NCBI RefSeq assembly: GCF_000376565.1
Contig: NZ_BARG01000058.1
Coordinates: 44,884 to 108,883 of the forward strand
DNA: 64,000 nt
Source of the DNA: Streptomyces hokutonensis
GTDB taxonomy: Bacteria > Actinomycetota > Actinomycetes > Streptomycetales > Streptomycetaceae
Direction: 5' to 3'
This document shows, piece by piece, positions 45,265-53,794 of this stretch (within the stretch, counting starts at the first letter, position 1; each line of letters opens with the position of its first letter). The notes under the pieces were generated by a model that worked only from the letters and a program-made list of their open reading frames with translations, was not told the origin of the DNA and ran no database searches. The position numbers were made by a program, and so were the translations under genes.

Positions 45265-46004
45265 GACTGTCCCTCCGGCGGGTCGGTGGGCGAGGCCGAC
45301 TCGACGTGGCCGGGGTCGGTGGGCTCGGGTGCGGTCTGCGCGGCCCCGGCGCTCTCCGCGGCCTCGGTGACCCCTGCGGCCTCGGTGACCCCTGCGGCCT
45401 CGGTGACCCCTGCGGCCTCGGTGACCTCCGCGGCCCGGGCCGCTTCCGCGGCCTCCGTCGCTGCCGATGCCGCTGCCGCCTGAGTCGAGGCCAGCTTCTC
45501 CGCGGTCTTGCGGGCCGCGGCGATCTCCTTGGGCTCCTCCGCGCCGGGGTCGAGGGCAGGTGGGGCCGGGACGGTCCACATCCACTCGCGGAGCTTGTCG
45601 CGTTCGTGGGTGAGTTCGTGGATGTCGGTCTCGGCGTACTCGAACTCCGGGGACCAGAACAGGGCGTCGAAAGGACAGACCTCGATGCAGATACCGCAGT
45701 ACATGCACAGGGAGAAGTCGATGGCGAAGCGGTCGAGGACGTTGCGGCTGCGCTCGCGGCCACCGGGGACCGCCGCCGGGACCGTCTCCTTGTGGGAGTC
45801 GATGTAGATGCACCAGTCGGGGCACTCACGGGCGCAGAGCATGCAGACCGTGCAGTTCTCCTCGAACAGGCCGATGACTCCGCGGGTGCGGGGCGGGAGG
45901 TCTGGCTGGGTGTCCGGGTACTGCTCGGTGACGGTCTTCTTCGTCATCGTGCGGAGGGTGACGGCCAGGCCCTTGGCCAGCCCGGAGCCGGGGAACGGGG
46001 TCAC
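45261..46004 (-). CDS. nuoI: NADH-quinone oxidoreductase subunit I (second cluster) with repeat tail
   Basis: 247 residues from GTG 46004, overlapping the nuoH stop (GTGA). Two 4Fe-4S sites are complete: CTVCMLCARECPDWC and CMYCGICIEVCPFDAL. After residue 155 comes an Ala/Glu/Thr-rich tail containing four copies of VTEAAG-type repeats from an 18-bp DNA repeat; ordinary NuoI lacks it. It would carry electrons from the hydrophilic arm to NuoB. Confidence 0.93.
   Translation of the reverse strand: MTPFPGSGLAKGLAVTLRTMTKKTVTEQYPDTQPDLPPRTRGVIGLFEENCTVCMLCARECPDWCIYIDSHKETVPAAVPGGRERSRNVLDRFAIDFSLCMYCGICIEVCPFDALFWSPEFEYAETDIHELTHERDKLREWMWTVPAPPALDPGAEEPKEIAAARKTAEKLASTQAAAASAATEAAEAARAAEVTEAAGVTEAAGVTEAAGVTEAAESAGAAQTAPEPTDPGHVESASPTDPPEGQS
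45361..45432. repeat. 18-bp tandem repeat, four copies, in nuoI
   Basis: gcctcggtgacccctgcg is repeated three times exactly (45361-45414) and once with two changes (to 45432), encoding AGVTEA units in the NuoI tail. Confidence 0.9.
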
Positions 46005-46972
46005 TGGAGGAACACCACCTTCACGATGCCGGTGAGGGCGATCTGAGCGAGGGAGAGGGGGACGAGGAGGGTCCAGGAGAGCTTCTGGAGCTGGTCCTCG
46101 CGCAGCCGGGGATAGGTGACGCGGAGCCAGATGACGACGAAGGCTAGGAGCGCGGTCTTCAGCAGGGTCCACACCCAGCCGAGGCCGTCCGCGCCCCACG
46201 GGCCGTGCCACCCGCCCAGGAAGAGGACGGTGGTCAGACCGCACAGGACGACGATTCCGGCGTACTCGGCGAGGAGGAAGAGCGCGAAACGGAGACCGGT
46301 GTACTCGGTGTAGGCGCCGAAGATGATCTCGGAGTCGGCGACGGGCATGTCGAAGGGAGGGCGCTGGAGTTCGGCCAGGCCCGCCACGAAGAACACGATC
46401 GCGCCGACGATCTGCCAGGGCAGCCACCACCAGTGGAAGGCGTCGAGGATGCCCGGGAGGGAGACCGTGCCCGCTGCCATCGCCACGGAGGCGGCGGTGA
46501 GCAGCATGGGGAGTTCGTAGGCGAGGAGCTGTGCGGCGGTGCGGAGGCCGCCGAGGAGGGAGAACTTGTTGGCGGAGGCCCAGCCGGCCATGAGGGAGCC
46601 GAGGACGCCCACGCCCATCACCGCGAGGACGAAGAAGATGCCCGCGTCCAGGACCTGGCCGACGGCGCCCTCGCCCGGGCCGATCGGGATGGCGAGGAGA
46701 ACGAGCAGGTAGGGAAGGAGGGCGACGGCGGGGGCGAGTTGGAAGATACGGCGGTCCGCGCCCGCCGGGACGATGTCTTCCTTCTGGGCGAACTTGACGC
46801 CGTCCGCGACGAGTTGGGCCCAGCCGTGGAAGCCACCGGCGTACATCGGGCCGAGGCGGCCCTGCATGTGGGCCATCACCTTGTGCTCGGTCTGACCGAC
46901 GATGAGGGGGAAGGTGAGGAAGACGACGAAGACGATCAGGAGTCGCAGGGCGACGTCGAGCGCGTCGTTCAC
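46001..46972 (-). CDS. nuoH: NADH-quinone oxidoreductase subunit H (second cluster)
   Basis: A 323-residue membrane subunit forming the quinone-binding site together with NuoB and, normally, NuoD. From GTG 46972 (GTGA overlap with nuoC). GRLGPMYAGGFHGWAQLVAD, FKQ-type QKEDIVPAGADRRIFQLAP and AELQRPPFDMPVADSEIIFG are the conserved loops. No deviation seen. Confidence 0.95.
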   Translation of the reverse strand: MNDALDVALRLLIVFVVFLTFPLIVGQTEHKVMAHMQGRLGPMYAGGFHGWAQLVADGVKFAQKEDIVPAGADRRIFQLAPAVALLPYLLVLLAIPIGPGEGAVGQVLDAGIFFVLAVMGVGVLGSLMAGWASANKFSLLGGLRTAAQLLAYELPMLLTAASVAMAAGTVSLPGILDAFHWWWLPWQIVGAIVFFVAGLAELQRPPFDMPVADSEIIFGAYTEYTGLRFALFLLAEYAGIVVLCGLTTVLFLGGWHGPWGADGLGWVWTLLKTALLAFVVIWLRVTYPRLREDQLQKLSWTLLVPLSLAQIALTGIVKVVFLQ

Positions 46973-48474
46973 TGCGGGCCTCCTGCGGGGGTGTCGGGGG
47001 TCGGGTCTTCGGGGGCTTGGCCTTCGGGGGTTGGATCGACTGCGGTCGGGTCGGCCCCGGCTTCGGCTTCGGCTTCGGCTTCGGCTTCGGCTTCGGCTTC
47101 GGCTTCGGCTTCGGCTTCGGCTGACGGTTCGTCGGCCGGCCTCGTCGTGGAGTCCGGCTCGGATTCCGGCTGCGGATTCGCGTCCGACTCCGGCTCCGGC
47201 TCGGACTCCGGCTGGGATGCCTGCTCGTCGAAGGCCGGCCGGGCGTGGTGCCACGGTGCGTCCGGGCTGCGGGGTGCGGTGGGGGGCTGGGTGGAGGTGT
47301 CCTCCCGTGCCGGTACCGGGGCCGGGCCCTGCTGTGAAGCTGAGCCTTCGCTTGCGCTGCGTGACCGTCGGGGGGTTGCCGTGCCCGTCGGAAGTTGACT
47401 CGTCGAGCCTTCCGAGGCGCTGCGGGCGCGGCGCGGTGTGGCCGGGGTTCCTGAGGCCGGTTCCCCGACCGTGGTCCCGCCGACCGAAGCCCCAGCCTCG
47501 GTCCCAGTCCCGGTTCCGGTCCCAGTTCCGGTCCCTGCCTCGGCCCCAGTCCCCGCCTCGCGGATCTGGCTCGCCGACCCCTCGCTCGCACTCCGCGCCC
47601 GGCGCGGCCCGGTCGGCGGCACCGCAGGCCCACCTTCGGCCGGCGGCACCGCAGAGGCGCCCTTGGCCGCCTGCCCCTCGGCCGGCGGCACCGCACCCTC
47701 TGTCTCCGGCGCCGGCGTCGCCTGGCTCGCCGAGCCCTCCGACGCCGTACGGGCGCGCCGGACCGGACGGTCGCCAGCCGCTCGGGCCGGACGCTCCCCC
47801 GCGGCCGCGCGCACCGGGCGGTCGCCGGTCCCGCCCTCTCCTCGTACCGGGCGGTCGCCCGCCGCTCGGGCGGCGCCTCGGGCGGGGCGGGCCGGTGCCG
47901 GTGGGAGTTGGCCCTTCAGGGGGCCCCATTCGTTCGGGTCGGGGACGCCGGGCGGGAGCATCTGGCGGCGTTTGGGGCCGCCGTGGTCGGACTCGCCCGG
48001 TTCCTTGGCGCCGGGCCAGGCCTTGGCCACGCGGGCCGCCAGGACGAAGTCCTTGCGGAGGGGGTGGCCTTCGAAGGTTTCCGGGAGGAGGAGGTGGTCC
48101 AGGCCCGGGTGGCCCTCGAAGTCGACGCCGAACATCTCGTGGGTCTCGCGTTCGTGCCAGGCGGCGCCCGCGTAGACGTCGACGGCGGTGGGGAGTACCG
48201 GGGCCTCGTGCGGGACCGTCGTACGGACGAGGAGTCGGCGTACCGGTGACAGCGCCACGACGTGGGCCGAGACGCGGAAGCCGGTGCCGGGTTCGTCGAC
48301 CGCGCTCAGCCAGTCGAAGTAGGTGCAGCCCAGGTCGTCGCGGGCGGTGCGCAGGGCGGCGAGCCAGGTGGCGGGCGGTACGTCGACCGTGAGGAGCTCG
48401 TACGACTCCTCGGCCGTGGCCTCCGTACCGAAGAGTTCCTCGGTGGACGCGGGCAGCCAGCCGACGGCGGTCAT
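46969..48474 (-). CDS. nuoC: NADH-quinone oxidoreductase subunit C with long low-complexity tail
   Basis: 501 residues, more than twice the usual NuoC. Residues 20-160 are the real domain, including HERETHEMFGVDFEGHPGL and LLLPETFEGHPLRKDF. From about 195 the protein is low complexity: repeated GDRPVR units, four copies of RRARSASEGSASQ-type 13-mers, GT repeats and a run of Glu-Ala dipeptides from a GGCTTC hexanucleotide array. No NuoD domain follows. It overlaps nuoB and nuoH by four bases. Tail role unknown; third-position bias agrees with translation. Confidence 0.88.
   Translation of the reverse strand: MTAVGWLPASTEELFGTEATAEESYELLTVDVPPATWLAALRTARDDLGCTYFDWLSAVDEPGTGFRVSAHVVALSPVRRLLVRTTVPHEAPVLPTAVDVYAGAAWHERETHEMFGVDFEGHPGLDHLLLPETFEGHPLRKDFVLAARVAKAWPGAKEPGESDHGGPKRRQMLPPGVPDPNEWGPLKGQLPPAPARPARGAARAAGDRPVRGEGGTGDRPVRAAAGERPARAAGDRPVRRARTASEGSASQATPAPETEGAVPPAEGQAAKGASAVPPAEGGPAVPPTGPRRARSASEGSASQIREAGTGAEAGTGTGTGTGTGTEAGASVGGTTVGEPASGTPATPRRARSASEGSTSQLPTGTATPRRSRSASEGSASQQGPAPVPAREDTSTQPPTAPRSPDAPWHHARPAFDEQASQPESEPEPESDANPQPESEPDSTTRPADEPSAEAEAEAEAEAEAEAEAEAEAGADPTAVDPTPEGQAPEDPTPDTPAGGPQ
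47059..47118. repeat. GGCTTC hexanucleotide repeat, ten copies, in nuoC
   Basis: Ten perfect tandem copies on the plus strand encode an (Ala-Glu)n stretch on the minus strand near the NuoC C-terminus. Prone to length change by slippage in multiples of two codons, so no frameshift results. Confidence 0.95.
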
Positions 48475-49127
48475 CGGGCGTCCCCTGAGCCGGAGTTGGA
48501 GGGAGGCTCCTCGGTCGCGGCCGAACTCCCGCCAGTCACCGGCGACGGCGCCGTCACCAACCCGCTCTGCAGTGCCGCAGTCGAGGGCCGGGCGCCGGCC
48601 ACGCCGTACCGCTCCCCCAGCGACTCCCGGGCGATCTTCTCCTGGAGTTTGAGGATGCCCTGGAGGAGGGCTTCGGGGCGGGGCGGGCAGCCGGGGACGT
48701 AGACGTCGACCGGGATGATCTGGTCGACGCCCTTGGTGACGGAGTAGGAGTCCCAGTAGGGGCCGCCGCAGTTGGAGCACGCGCCGAAGGAGATGACGTA
48801 CTTGGGCTCGGGCATCTGCTCGTAGAGGCGCTTCACGGCGGGGGCCATCTTGTCCGTGACCGTGCCGGAGACGACCATCAGGTCGGCCTGGCGCGGGCCG
48901 GGGGCGAAGGGGATCACGCCGAGGCGGATGAAGTCGTGGCGGGCCATGGACGCGGCGATGAACTCGATGGCGCAGCAGGCGAGGCCGAAGTTGAAGACCC
49001 AGAGGGAGTAGCGGCGGCCCCAGTTGAGGACGACCTTCATCGGCTCGGGGGCGAGGCGGGCGAGGGTTCCCAGCCGTTTCGGCTCCGGCAGCAGGACGGG
49101 CTCACGAGACTCGGGGGTCACGTCCAT
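48471..49127 (-). CDS. nuoB: NADH-quinone oxidoreductase subunit B (second cluster)
   Basis: A 218-residue subunit carrying cluster N2, the electron donor to quinone. Cysteine ligands are present: GLACCAIEF, GACSNCGGPYWD and YVPGCPPRPEALLQG. Residues after 175 are a Ser/Pro-rich extension. Start ATG 49127 overlaps nuoA by 10 bp and its stop overlaps nuoC by four. Confidence 0.96.
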   Translation of the reverse strand: MDVTPESREPVLLPEPKRLGTLARLAPEPMKVVLNWGRRYSLWVFNFGLACCAIEFIAASMARHDFIRLGVIPFAPGPRQADLMVVSGTVTDKMAPAVKRLYEQMPEPKYVISFGACSNCGGPYWDSYSVTKGVDQIIPVDVYVPGCPPRPEALLQGILKLQEKIARESLGERYGVAGARPSTAALQSGLVTAPSPVTGGSSAATEEPPSNSGSGDAR

Positions 49128-49573
49128 GTCAGGACGCCCTTCTTGTATGCGTACAGCAGGCCCACGGTGAGGAAGCCGAGGAAGACGAACATCTCGACGA
49201 GGGTGGTCGCGCCGTAGCCCGGGGCGGCGAAGACCGTGGCCCAGGGGAAGAGGAAGATCGAGTCGACGGCGAAGATGACGTAGAGGAACGCGTAGACGTA
49301 GTACCGGACCTGGGTGTGGGCCCAGCCCTCGCCGACGGGGTCGACGCCGCACTCGTAGGTGAGGAGTTTCTCGGGGGTGGGGACGACCGGGCGCAGCAGG
49401 CGGCCGGCGCCGAAGGCCACGGCGACGAAGAGCACGCCGACGGCGGTGAGCAGTCCCACGACGGAGTAGGAATGGAAGTAGTCCGCCGCGACGACCGCGG
49501 TCTGTTCCCGAAGGGCCACCGGCGAGGTCACCGGCGAACCGTCCGGCAAGGTCCCCTGCACCATCTCCCGCAA
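49118..49573 (-). CDS. nuoA: NADH-quinone oxidoreductase subunit A (second cluster)
   Basis: A 151-residue three-helix membrane subunit. KLLTYECGVDPVGEGWAHTQ with the quinone-loop Cys and RYYVYAFLYVIFAVDSIFLF are diagnostic. The TTG at 49573 is chosen because AGGAGGGG lies seven bases upstream; an ATG three codons later is too close to it. First gene of the ten-gene operon. Confidence 0.94.
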   Translation of the reverse strand: MREMVQGTLPDGSPVTSPVALREQTAVVAADYFHSYSVVGLLTAVGVLFVAVAFGAGRLLRPVVPTPEKLLTYECGVDPVGEGWAHTQVRYYVYAFLYVIFAVDSIFLFPWATVFAAPGYGATTLVEMFVFLGFLTVGLLYAYKKGVLTWT

Positions 49574-49823
49574 GTCCGACCCCTCCTCTTCCCCACAGGC
49601 CCGCTACAGGCCCGCTCCGATGCCCCGGTGACCCATGTGAACTCTGTGTTCGACGATGTGTACGCACGGGAGTCTAGGCCCTGTTAAAGGGGCGGTAAGC
49701 AGCCCGTCGCGGCTTTGGATCCGGTCGGAATGACGAGATAGGGGTGATGGTGGGGTTTTCCCCAGGGAACCGGGGCGGCGGACCTCATGGCGTCGGGGCC
49801 GCTCGCGCGGCACGCTGGCCCAT

Positions 49824-51041
49824 ATGACCGTACGCATCCCCTACGCCGACCCGGCGGCCTCCGGCGGCGAGAAGTTCGACGAGCCGTTGCCGCCGGCCCG
49901 CTTCGCCTACGACAGACACACCTGGAAGGAGATCGCGCATCTCCTGACGAATCTGCCGGTGTCGGTGTTCGGCTTCGTCTATGTGGTGACGATGCTGTCC
50001 GTCAGCGGCGGGCTGACCGTCACCGTGGTCGGGTTCCCGCTGCTCGCGCTGGGGTTGATGGGCGCGCGGCTGATCGGGAAGTTCGAGCGGGGCCGGGCCC
50101 GGCGGCTGCTCGGGGTGCGGATCGAGGAGCCGAGCCCGTTGCCGTTGCGCAAGGGCGGCGGGCTGGTGCAGCGGGTGTGGATGGCGCTGAAGGATCCGGT
50201 GGGCTGGCGGACGGTGCTGTACGACGGGATGCGGCTGCCGTGGGGCATCGCCACCTTCACGATCACGCTGACGTCGTTGTTCGTGCTGTGGCCGGTGCTG
50301 CCGTTCATCGCGCGGGGGTTGACGAACGTGGACCGGGCGATGGTGCGCGGTCTCCTGTCCCCCTCCGACGAACTGGAGCGCCGTATCGCCGAGTTGGAGT
50401 CGGACCGGGGGGTCGTGGTCGACACGGCGGCGGCGGATCTGCGGCGGATCGAGCGGGATCTGCACGACGGGGCGCAGGCCCGGCTGGTCAATCTGGCCAT
50501 GGGACTCGGTCTGGCCAAGGAGAAGCTGCTGGAGGGGCAGGCGGACGAGCATGTCGCGGCGATGGTCGACGAGGCGCACGGCGAGGTGAAGCTCGCGCTG
50601 CAGGAGCTGCGGGACCTGGCGCGCGGGATCCATCCCGCCGTCCTCACCGACCGCGGGCTCGACGCGGCCCTGTCCTCCGTCGCCTCGCGCTGCACGGTGC
50701 CGGTGAAGGTGACGGCCGAGCTGGGGGCACGGCCTGCGGCGGCGATCGAGGGGATCGCGTACTTCACCGTGTCCGAGCTGCTGCAGAACATCAGCAAGCA
50801 CAGTGGCGCCCGTACCGCGTCGGTGGACGTGTGGCGGGCGGACGACCGGCTGCTGATCCAGGTGTGGGACGACGGCCGCGGCGGCGCGCGCCTCGACGGC
50901 GGCACCGGCATGCGCGGCCTCGCCGAGCGGCTGGGCGCCGTGGACGGCCTGTTCGTCCTCGACTCCCCGCCGGGCGGCCCCACGACGGTCACGGCGGAGC
51001 TGCCCTGGCGACCCCGGACCGCCGAGCCGGGCCGGGGGTAG
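49824..51041 (+). CDS. Membrane sensor histidine kinase (NarL-type, HisKA_3)
   Basis: A 405-residue kinase. Four hydrophobic segments in the first 180 residues (LLTNLPVSVFGFVYVVTMLS...; FTITLTSLFVLWPVLPFIA) form a putative sensor domain, with no large extracellular loop. Phosphorylated H214 is in RRIERDLHDGAQARL; the ATPase domain has ELLQNISKHSGA (N box) and WDDGRGGARLDGGTGM (G1/G2). The tandem paralogue at 51180 shares long identical DNA stretches. The response regulator at 53795 is the likely partner. Confidence 0.9.
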   Translation: MTVRIPYADPAASGGEKFDEPLPPARFAYDRHTWKEIAHLLTNLPVSVFGFVYVVTMLSVSGGLTVTVVGFPLLALGLMGARLIGKFERGRARRLLGVRIEEPSPLPLRKGGGLVQRVWMALKDPVGWRTVLYDGMRLPWGIATFTITLTSLFVLWPVLPFIARGLTNVDRAMVRGLLSPSDELERRIAELESDRGVVVDTAAADLRRIERDLHDGAQARLVNLAMGLGLAKEKLLEGQADEHVAAMVDEAHGEVKLALQELRDLARGIHPAVLTDRGLDAALSSVASRCTVPVKVTAELGARPAAAIEGIAYFTVSELLQNISKHSGARTASVDVWRADDRLLIQVWDDGRGGARLDGGTGMRGLAERLGAVDGLFVLDSPPGGPTTVTAELPWRPRTAEPGRG

Positions 51042-51179
51042 GGAAAACCCCCCTCCGAGGACGCCGACGGACTCCATGGCCCGTGGACCTGCGACCGAGC
51101 AGTGTGGAGATACGACAGCAGGGCTGCGGAAACCACCCGACCGCGCGAGCGGGCGGACGACTAGGACAGGACTACGCCG

Positions 51180-52523
51180 ATGGCCACGGAGTACGGACAG
51201 GGGTACGGATCGCACGGCACGGTCGGCCTCGACGAGCGGCGTCGGCACCGGCTGCCGGCCGCGCTGCGCGCACCCCTGGAGGCACGCAGCTGGCGCGAGT
51301 TCGGATACGTACTGCTGAGTCTGCCGATCAGCATCATGCTCTTCACCTACGCGATCACGATGGTGTCGCTGGGCGCGGGCCTGCTGATCACGTTCCTCGG
51401 CGTACCGGTCCTGGCGGGAGCCCTGGCCGGCTGCCGCGGCTTCGGCGCGCTGGAGCGGGCTCGGGCCCGCCGGCTGCTCGGCCTGGACGTAGCCGACCCC
51501 GAGCCGCTGCGGATGAGGAAGAACGGCCCGATGGCCTGGATGGGCGCCGTCCTCAAGAGCGGCACATCCTGGCGCCACCTCCTGTATGCGGTGCTGCACT
51601 TCCCGTGGGCGGTCTTCTCCTTCGTCGTCGCCCTCAACTTCTGGGCCTACGGCTGGGCCCTGCTGACGTACCCGCTGTGGTTCTGGCTCTTCCCGATGTA
51701 CGGCGGCCAGGGCGGCCTCCAGCTCTACGGCGACGGGCAGCACCGGATCTACCTCGACAACCCGTTCGAGATCACGGTGACCGCGCTGGTCGGACTGCTG
51801 TTCACGCTGGCCACGCCGTGGATCGTACGGGCGCTGACGATGGTGGACCGGCTGATGGTGCACGGGCTGCTGGGACCGTCGAAGCTGGCGACGCGGGTCG
51901 TGGAGCTGGAGTGGGACCGGGGGGTCGTGGTCGACACGGCGGCGGCGGATCTGCGGCGCATCGAGCGCGATCTGCACGACGGGGCGCAGGCCCGGCTGGT
52001 GGCTCTGGCCATGGATCTGGGGCTGGCGAAGGAGAAGCTGACGGAGGACCCGCAGGCCGCAGCGCGGATGGTGGGCGAGGCGCACGGCGAGGTGAAGACG
52101 GCGTTGCAGGAGCTGCGGGACCTGGCCCGCGGGATCCATCCCGCCGTCCTCACCGACCGCGGGCTCGACGCGGCCCTGTCCTCCGTCGCCTCGCGCTGCA
52201 CGGTGCCGGTGAAGGTGGACGTGGACCTGCCGTCGCGGCCGGCCGCCGCGATCGAGGGCATCGCCTACTTCACCGTCTCCGAGCTGCTGCAGAACATCAG
52301 CAAGCACGCGAAGGCCACCTGGGCGGCGGTCGACGTGTGGCGGGTGGAGAACCGGCTGATGCTCCAGGTCGTGGACAACGGGGTGGGCGGCGCGGATGCC
52401 TCCGGCGGTTCGGGGCTGGCCGGTCTCGCCGGTCGGCTGGACGCGGTGGACGGCATCCTGGTGGTCGACTCACCGGCGGGCGGCCCGACCAGGATCACGG
52501 CGGAACTGCCCTGGCGGGGCTGA
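51180..52523 (+). CDS. Membrane sensor histidine kinase, tandem paralogue
   Basis: A 447-residue kinase with the same layout as its neighbour: membrane domain to about 225 (TYAITMVSLGAGLLITFLGV; FPWAVFSFVVALNFWAYGWA), HisKA_3 with H266 in RRIERDLHDGAQARL, ATPase N box ELLQNISKHAKA and G boxes VDNGVGGADASGGSGL. Its membrane part has diverged and holds an extra loop of some 40 residues, while the catalytic core is near-identical to the first kinase. Both probably phosphorylate the same regulator. Confidence 0.9.
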   Translation: MATEYGQGYGSHGTVGLDERRRHRLPAALRAPLEARSWREFGYVLLSLPISIMLFTYAITMVSLGAGLLITFLGVPVLAGALAGCRGFGALERARARRLLGLDVADPEPLRMRKNGPMAWMGAVLKSGTSWRHLLYAVLHFPWAVFSFVVALNFWAYGWALLTYPLWFWLFPMYGGQGGLQLYGDGQHRIYLDNPFEITVTALVGLLFTLATPWIVRALTMVDRLMVHGLLGPSKLATRVVELEWDRGVVVDTAAADLRRIERDLHDGAQARLVALAMDLGLAKEKLTEDPQAAARMVGEAHGEVKTALQELRDLARGIHPAVLTDRGLDAALSSVASRCTVPVKVDVDLPSRPAAAIEGIAYFTVSELLQNISKHAKATWAAVDVWRVENRLMLQVVDNGVGGADASGGSGLAGLAGRLDAVDGILVVDSPAGGPTRITAELPWRG

Positions 52524-52536
52524 GCACCGACCACGA

Positions 52537-52577
52537 GCGTGCCGTGGACCCGGGATGTCCCCGGGCCCACGGCACGC
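52537..52577. terminator. Bidirectional terminator between kinase and oxidoreductase
   Basis: 18-bp arms (52537-52554; 52560-52577) with one mismatch and a 5-base loop lie between convergent stops at 52523 and 52580. Confidence 0.8.
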
Positions 52578-52579
52578 GC

Positions 52580-53569
52580 CTACGCCGGATCACCCACCGC
52601 CAGCACCACCTTCCCCCGGTTCCGCCCCTCCCCCAGCAGCCGGTGCGCCTCCGCAGTGTCCGCCAGCGCGTACTCCTCCGTGACATCGATCCGTACGGCA
52701 CCGGAGGCGGCCAGTGCCAGTGCGGCGAGCGCGTGGGTGCGCACCGTGTCCGGGGCGCGGCGGGCGAGGTCGCCGATGTTGTAGCCGGTGAGGGTGCGGT
52801 TGTTCTTCCAGATCGGGAGGACGGGGAGCTGGAGGTCGGGGTGACGGGCCGCTTCGCCGTAGACCGCGACGCGGCCGAAGGGGGCCAGGACCTCGAAGCT
52901 CGCCAGCCGGGTGGGGCCGCCGACCGGGTCGAGGACGATGTCGACGCCCCGGCCGGAGGTGGCCGCGAGGACCGCCTCGGGGAAGCCCTCACGGACGAAC
53001 ACCTCGTCGTAGCCGAACGAACGGCGCGCATACTCCGCCTTCTCCGGCGTGCTGACGGTGCCGTAGACCTCGGAGGCCCCCAACGCCCGGGCAAGCTGCG
53101 CCGCCACACCACCGACACCGCCCGCCGCAGCGTGGACGAGAACCGTGTCGCCGGGGGCGATGCGAGCCGCGCCGACCAGCACGCCGTAGGCCGTCGTCAG
53201 AACGAGCGCGGCACCACCGGCGGTACGCAGATCGAGGCCGACCAGGAGCGGGAACGTGAACGTCGCCGGAGCCACCGCGTACTCCGCGTAGCCCCCGCCG
53301 TCCGGGAGGTACGCCGTCACCGGGTCGCCGACCGAGAACCCGGTCACGCCCTCGCCCAGGGCCGCCACCCGGCCGGAGGCCTCCAGGCCTGTGACGGTCT
53401 CGCCGTCGGGCTCGCCGAAGTCGCCGAGGCGGTGCTGTATCTCGCCGTAGTTGACGCCGGCGTAGGCGACGCGGATGAGGATCTCGCCGGGGCCCGGCTC
53501 GGGGTCGGGGAGGTCGACGAGGCGCAGTACCTCCGGTCCGCCGGTCACCTTGAACGCGCTCGCCCGCAT
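52580..53569 (-). CDS. NADPH:quinone reductase-like MDR oxidoreductase
   Basis: A 329-residue zinc-free medium-chain reductase. N-terminal GroES-like fold (EPGPGEILIRVAYAGVNYGE, GLEASGRVAALGEGV) and NADPH-binding VLVHAAAGGVGGVAAQLARA (AAxGGVG motif) followed by VDIVLDPVGG are typical of quinone oxidoreductases. No zinc cysteine cluster is seen. It lies between the kinases and their regulator but on the opposite strand. Confidence 0.9.
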   Translation of the reverse strand: MRASAFKVTGGPEVLRLVDLPDPEPGPGEILIRVAYAGVNYGEIQHRLGDFGEPDGETVTGLEASGRVAALGEGVTGFSVGDPVTAYLPDGGGYAEYAVAPATFTFPLLVGLDLRTAGGAALVLTTAYGVLVGAARIAPGDTVLVHAAAGGVGGVAAQLARALGASEVYGTVSTPEKAEYARRSFGYDEVFVREGFPEAVLAATSGRGVDIVLDPVGGPTRLASFEVLAPFGRVAVYGEAARHPDLQLPVLPIWKNNRTLTGYNIGDLARRAPDTVRTHALAALALAASGAVRIDVTEEYALADTAEAHRLLGEGRNRGKVVLAVGDPA

Positions 53570-53794
53570 GGGCCCACCCCTCCGTGTCGAGTGCCCGGTG
53601 CCCGGTGATCGGGACCGGGTCGTGCGGAAAGCCGAAACCTGCGATCTCCTGTCTCTATTCCGGCCCTCCGGAGGGGCGCGCCCGGTCCGAAATCCACTCG
53701 CCCGGACGCACCGCGGTCCGAATACTGGAATGCTGGACTTGTCGCGCGGACGGGCAGGGCGGGCTATGGGGGGCCGAACATCGTGGAGGACAGG

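Noticed and set aside
45361..45432. Regulatory tandem operator array
   Set aside because: The 18-bp units lie inside nuoI in frame and are better explained as coding repeats.
47038..47900. Possible CRISPR or repeat array in the nuoC region
   Set aside because: Repeats are in frame, code for protein, and lack unique spacers of constant length.
49785..52307. 840-codon minus-strand frame opposite the two kinases, with internal repeats
   Set aside because: Its repeats only reflect the duplicated kinases on the plus strand.
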